From: Frigoribacterium endophyticum
GTDB taxonomy: Bacteria; Actinomycetota; Actinomycetes; Actinomycetales; Microbacteriaceae
NCBI RefSeq assembly: GCF_011759585.1
Contig: NZ_JAAOYV010000002.1
Location: forward strand, 62,001-126,000
Direction: 5' to 3'
Length of the DNA stretch: 64,000 bases
Shown here: positions 60,688 through 64,000 of the stretch, in pieces
Numbering within the stretch: position 1 is the stretch's first letter
Layout of the letters: every line of letters starts with the position of its first letter
The notes under the pieces: generated by a model
Seen by the model: the letters and a program-made list of their open reading frames with translations, nothing else
Database searches by the model: none
What the model was told of the DNA's origin: nothing
Made by a program: the position numbers and the translations under genes

Positions 60688-62592
60688 TTACCGAGGCTCG
60701 GTCACCGCGTCCTCGTCGGCAGCGACGTCCACCTGCACGGCGAACTGCGTCCGGTGCAGCTCCTCGTAGCGGCCGGCGGCGGCCAGCAGCTCCTCGTGCG
60801 TGCCGCGCTCGACGATCGAGCCGTCCTCGACCACCAGGATGAGGTCGGCGCTGCGGATCGTGGAGAGGCGGTGGGCGATGACCATCGCCGTCCGCCCCTC
60901 GAGCGCCTCGCTGAGCGCGGCCTGCACCGCCGCCTCCGACGTGCTGTCCAGCGCCGCCGTCGCCTCGTCGAGGATGACGACCTGCGGCCGGGCGAGCAGC
61001 AGCCTCGCGATGGTCATGCGCTGGCGCTCGCCGCCGGAGAGCCGGTAACCCCGCTCCCCCACCATCGTGTCGAGCTGGTCGGGCAGCGAGCGGACGAGCG
61101 GCTCGAGCCGCGCCCGACGGACGGCGTCCCACACCTCGTCCTCGGTCGCCTCCGGCCTCGCGAGCCGCAGGTTCGACAGGATCGTCTCGTGGAACAGGTG
61201 GCCGTCCTGGGTCACCATCCCCAGGGTGTGCCTCAGGGAGGCGAAGGTCACGTCGCGGACGTCGGCCCCGGCCAGGCGCACGGCACCGCCGTCGACGTCG
61301 TAGAGGCGCGAGAGCAGCTGGGCGATCGTCGACTTGCCCGCCCCGGAGGTGCCGACGAGCGCGACGGTCTGGCCCGGCTCGATGCGGAACGACACCCCGT
61401 GCAGCACCTCGTCGCCGCCCCTCGTGTCGAGCGTGGAGACCTCCTCGAGGGAGGCGAGCGACACCTTGTCGGCGGACGGGTACGCGAAGCGGACGTCGTC
61501 GAACTCGACGCTCACCGGGCCCTCGGGCACGGTGGCGGCGTCGGCCTTCTCCCGGATGAGCGGTTCGAGGTCGAGCACCTCGAAGACGCGCTCGAAGCTG
61601 ACCACCGCGCTCATGATCTCCACCCGCGCGTTCGCGAGGCCGGTCAGCGGCACGTAGAGGCGGGTGAGGAGCAGCGCCAGGGTGACGACCTCGCCGGTGT
61701 CGAGTTGGCCGGCGAGCGCGAGGGCGCCGCCGAGCCCGTACACGAGCGCGAGGGCCAGGGCGGAGACGAGCGTCAGGGCGGTGACGAAGACGAACTGCAG
61801 CAGCGCGGTCCGCACCCCGATGTCGCGGACGCGGGCGGCGCGGACACGGAACTCCGCCGACTCCTCGTCCGGGCGGCCGAACAGCTTGACGAGGGTGGCG
61901 CCGGGCGCGGAGAAGCGCTCGGTCATCTGCGTGCTCATCGCGGAGTTGTGGTCGGCGGCCTCGCGTCGGAGCGCGGCGAGGCGACTGCCCATGCGTCGCG
62001 CGGGGACCAGGAAGATCGGCAGCATGACCACCGCGAGGACGGTCACGAGCCACGACGTGCTCAGCATCACGATCAGGGTCAGGACGAGTGCCACGACGTT
62101 CGTGACGACGCCGGACAGCGTGCCGCTGAAGGCCTGCTGGGCGCCGATCACGTCGTTGTTGAGACGGCTGACGAGGGCGCCCGTCCGGGTGCGGGTGAAG
62201 AACGCGATCGGCATCTTCTGCACGTGGTCGAAGACGGCGGTGCGGAGGTCGAGGATCACGCCCTCCCCGATCCGGGCCGAGTACCACCGCGTGACGAGCG
62301 AGACGCCGGCGTCGGCGACCGCCACGACCCCGATGAGGACGGCGAGCCGCACGATCGTGGAGACGTCGCCCCGCGCGACGATGACGTCGACCACGCGGCC
62401 GGCCAGCACCGGCGTCGCGACCGCGAGGAAGGCCCCGACCACCGAGAGGCTGATGAAGAGCACCAGCTTCGACCGGTAGGGCACCGCGAACGTCATGATG
62501 CGCCGGACGGACGCCCGCGAGATGCCGTGCGCGCCGTCGCGAGCGGACGAGATCTTGTAGAGCGAGCTCCAGGCCGCGCCTTCCATGCTCAT
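60688..62592 (-). CDS. ABC exporter, fused TM and ATPase domains (multidrug type)
   Basis: A 634-residue ABC half-transporter that acts as a dimer. Six TM helices (about 40-330) begin VPYRSKLVLFISLSVVGAFLAV; the coupling-helix region FFTRTRTGALVSRLNNDV is typical of type IV exporters. The ATPase domain carries Walker A GTSGAGKST, the Q-loop in GMVTQDGHLF, the signature LSGGERQR, Walker B VVILDEATAALD and the H-loop in VIAHRLSTI. Substrate is probably a drug or lipid-like compound. ATG 62592 has GGAAGGA 6 nt upstream; an in-frame ATG two codons later is less well placed. Divergent from a MerR regulator that probably controls it. Confidence 0.93.
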   Translation of the reverse strand: MSMEGAAWSSLYKISSARDGAHGISRASVRRIMTFAVPYRSKLVLFISLSVVGAFLAVATPVLAGRVVDVIVARGDVSTIVRLAVLIGVVAVADAGVSLVTRWYSARIGEGVILDLRTAVFDHVQKMPIAFFTRTRTGALVSRLNNDVIGAQQAFSGTLSGVVTNVVALVLTLIVMLSTSWLVTVLAVVMLPIFLVPARRMGSRLAALRREAADHNSAMSTQMTERFSAPGATLVKLFGRPDEESAEFRVRAARVRDIGVRTALLQFVFVTALTLVSALALALVYGLGGALALAGQLDTGEVVTLALLLTRLYVPLTGLANARVEIMSAVVSFERVFEVLDLEPLIREKADAATVPEGPVSVEFDDVRFAYPSADKVSLASLEEVSTLDTRGGDEVLHGVSFRIEPGQTVALVGTSGAGKSTIAQLLSRLYDVDGGAVRLAGADVRDVTFASLRHTLGMVTQDGHLFHETILSNLRLARPEATEDEVWDAVRRARLEPLVRSLPDQLDTMVGERGYRLSGGERQRMTIARLLLARPQVVILDEATAALDSTSEAAVQAALSEALEGRTAMVIAHRLSTIRSADLILVVEDGSIVERGTHEELLAAAGRYEELHRTQFAVQVDVAADEDAVTEPR

Positions 62593-62617
62593 GGCTGTTC
62601 CTTCCGTCGGTACCAGG

Positions 62618-62623
62618 CTCAAC
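62618..62623 (-). promoter_or_regulatory. Candidate -10 box for the ABC exporter
   Basis: TAGGTT on the minus strand, giving a leader of about 20-25 nt that includes the GGAAGGA ribosome binding site. In the same region TTGCAC (62694-62699, plus strand) is a good -35 match for the MerR gene. Confidence 0.4.
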
Positions 62624-62763
62624 CTAGACGTCGGGCGACGCTCGACTCGCAGCCGACCGAGCCAGGAGGAGTCGCGGCCTGACCGAGGCGGGGTTGCACC
62701 TGCCGCAGCGTCATGTGGTCTGCTCGGAGCACGTCCCGTCCCGCCCGCCCCGAGAGGTCCGCC

Positions 62764-63654
62764 GTGCACTCCCTCCCGACTCCGCCCCGTCAGGTCATGA
62801 TCGGCGACGCCGCAGCGTTCGTCGGCACCACTCCCCGGGCCATCCGCCACTGGCACGAGGTCGGCCTCCTCCCGGAGCGCGAGCGGGGCAGCGACGGCCG
62901 ACGCCGGTACGGCTACGCCGAGATCATCCGGCTGCTCTGGATCCGACGGATGGCCGACGCCGGGATCGCCCTCGACGACGTCCGCGACGCGTTCACCGAC
63001 GCCGCACCGGGCGGGGTCGAGGGCGAGGTCGCGAGCGTCCTCGCCCGGCTGGAGGACAGCCTGGCGGCGCAGGAGGCCGAGCTGCGGCGGAAGCGGGCCG
63101 CGGTGCAGCGCATGCGCGCCCGCGGCGACCGCCTGGGGCTGCTCGACGACATCGTCTCCGACCGCCTCCAGGCCGCACCCGAGGGCTCGCTGCGCCAGGA
63201 CGACCTCGACACGCTGCTCGTCACCGAGCGCATCTTCGGTCCGCTCGGAGCGGTCGCGCAGGCTGGCCGGTTCCTCACGCTGGCCCTCCACCCCGAGCTG
63301 CGCGCCGAGTCCGACCGCGTCGACGCCGCGGAGGAGTCCCTCGACGACACGGTCGCCGTCGACGACCCGCGGGTGGCCCGCGTGGCGGCCGAGCGGCACG
63401 CCTTCGAGACCACGCTCATGCGGGTCATCGAGGAGTCCGGTCAGCTGGAGGAGGACGACGCCATCTTCGACGCCTGGGAGGAACTGCACCCACAGGGGGA
63501 CGCGGACGTGGCGCCCGACCGGGTCGGGAGCTCGCAGGGCAGGAGCGCGGCGGAGATAATCCGGAGCCTGCCCTCCGACTTCTCTCCGGCCCGCCTGCGC
63601 TGCAGCGAGCTGGCGGTGCAGCTGGGGGCGTCGGCGGCGGCCTCGGCGCCCTGA
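62764..63654 (+). CDS. MerR-family transcriptional regulator
   Basis: A 296-residue regulator. The N-terminal MerR winged helix-turn-helix is QVMIGDAAAFVGTTPRAIRHWHEVGLLPERERGSDGRRRYGYAEIIRLLWIRRMADAGIALDDVRDAF, residues 10-75. The dimerising coiled coil (VLARLEDSLAAQEAELRRKRAAVQRM) follows, then a C-terminal effector domain of about 180 residues. This size matches drug-sensing MerR regulators of the TipA/BmrR kind, although no GyrI-type pocket is obvious. GTG 62764 has AGAGG 5 nt upstream; ATG 62797 is an alternative. Divergence from the ABC exporter implies that drug binding induces export. Confidence 0.88.
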   Translation: MHSLPTPPRQVMIGDAAAFVGTTPRAIRHWHEVGLLPERERGSDGRRRYGYAEIIRLLWIRRMADAGIALDDVRDAFTDAAPGGVEGEVASVLARLEDSLAAQEAELRRKRAAVQRMRARGDRLGLLDDIVSDRLQAAPEGSLRQDDLDTLLVTERIFGPLGAVAQAGRFLTLALHPELRAESDRVDAAEESLDDTVAVDDPRVARVAAERHAFETTLMRVIEESGQLEEDDAIFDAWEELHPQGDADVAPDRVGSSQGRSAAEIIRSLPSDFSPARLRCSELAVQLGASAAASAP

Positions 63655-63812
63655 GCCAGGCATGCGTCGGGGTCTGCTGAGGCCAGACCGGCCGTGACGA
63701 CCCGTCAGGGGGACCACGCCAGGGCCTCCCTCACACGGCGGGTCCGGTGTTCCGTGGACGACAGGACCCCGACGAGCGGCCCTCGCACGACACGACGGAC
63801 AGGAGCACCACC

Positions 63813-64000
63813 ATGGCCGACCAGCCGACGCAGATCGGGGGCGGGCGCCGCACGTTCGGGGACTTCGCCCCGAAGCTCGCCGCCCTCACCGACGACGTCC
63901 TCTTCGAGGACGTCTGGAACCGCCCCGAGCTCTCCGCCCGAGACCGGAGCCTCGTCACCGTCGCCGTCCTCGCCGCCGGCGGGCACACGGGGCAGCTCGA
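63813..64000 (+). CDS. Carboxymuconolactone decarboxylase-family protein (3' end outside window)
   Basis: The first 62 codons are visible: MADQPTQIGGGRRTFGDFAPKLAALTDDVLFEDVW followed by RPELSARDRSLVTVAVLAAGGHTGQL. The D-V-L-F-x-x-V-W and ARDRSLVTVA-LAA-G blocks are the signature of the carboxymuconolactone decarboxylase fold, shared by the protocatechuate-pathway enzyme and AhpD-like alkylhydroperoxidases. The catalytic Cys-x-x-Cys, if present, lies beyond the window, so the subgroup is unknown. AGGAG lies 7 nt before the ATG. The 158 bp before it hold only a weak hairpin (GGTCTG/CAGACC, 63671-63689). Confidence 0.85.
   Translation, partial: MADQPTQIGGGRRTFGDFAPKLAALTDDVLFEDVWNRPELSARDRSLVTVAVLAAGGHTGQL

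Noticed and set aside
1-64000. tRNA, rRNA or prophage sequence
   Set aside because: No cloverleaf-like or rRNA-like stretch was recognised and no phage structural or integrase genes are present. A tRNAscan or Rfam search could still reveal a small RNA I missed.

Overview
The window is about 64 kb of very GC-rich DNA (roughly 70% or more by eye), densely packed with genes on both strands. It looks like an actinobacterial chromosome, most likely from the family Microbacteriaceae. Supporting signs are a mycoredoxin with a WCGYC active site (mycothiol redox chemistry), a HelD RNA-polymerase recycling motor, Ku plus a three-domain LigD for end joining, many leaderless promoters (TANNNT ending 6-7 nt before the start codon), and U-less hairpin terminators. 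The genus cannot be fixed from sequence alone. I see no phage, insertion sequence, CRISPR array, rRNA or tRNA; this is mostly core or soft-core chromosome.

Layout. 1-9.6 kb: end of a DinB/DUF664 gene, helD, an FKBP-aldo/keto reductase operon, an MFS exporter, a PrsW-type membrane protease divergent from a BrkB/YihY protein, and aspA. 9.8-18.4 kb: a DHA2 exporter, phosphate transporter pit1 with a tiny membrane partner under an 11-nt repeat array that looks like a PHO-box operator, a carboxylesterase, a CPA1 Na+/H+ antiporter with a 5-bp tandem repeat in its leader, a YhgE/Pip-like membrane protein and a small membrane protein. 18.5-28.2 kb: a NUDIX hydrolase, three small unknown genes, oligopeptidase B, a DUF1697 protein, a CYTH protein divergent from a maltokinase-like protein, poxB, mycoredoxin and a VOC protein. 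28.2-37.4 kb: a SNF2 helicase behind a long leader, an APH-like phosphotransferase, a FUSC-like membrane protein, two alpha/beta hydrolases, a Dps and an FAD ferredoxin-reductase-like enzyme. 37.4-44.4 kb: a gluconolactonase-like protein, GH15 glucoamylase/trehalase, phosphoketolase, a photolyase-like protein with its domains in reversed order, and a Rho_N/SAP-domain protein. 44.4-50.5 kb: the NHEJ locus (ku, a short-chain dehydrogenase, ligD) and an MFS exporter. 50.5-55.9 kb: an acetyltransferase, a zinc alcohol dehydrogenase, gluconokinase and its divergent GntR regulator with an AT-rich operator, and a second pit/tiny-membrane-partner module. 56-64 kb: four small unknown genes, a membrane protein carrying an ArsC/low-molecular-weight-phosphatase fold whose catalytic cysteine is serine, a lipoprotein, an ABC exporter divergent from a MerR regulator, and a truncated carboxymuconolactone decarboxylase-like gene.

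How the genes fit together. Several enzymes serve carbon overflow and storage-sugar use: GH15 and maltokinase release and activate sugars, gluconokinase feeds the pentose phosphate pathway, phosphoketolase splits xylulose-5-P or fructose-6-P to acetyl-P, and PoxB makes acetate. Stress functions include Ku/LigD, Dps, the photolyase-like protein and mycoredoxin. Phosphate uptake is represented by two paralogous Pit modules, both with PHO-box-like repeats. The most unusual items are the two pit/microprotein modules, the apparently circularly permuted photolyase, the membrane pseudo-ArsC, a small family of GAGTGGTCACGA hairpins, and a 9-mer (GGAGGCGCG) that recurs far more often than its composition predicts.
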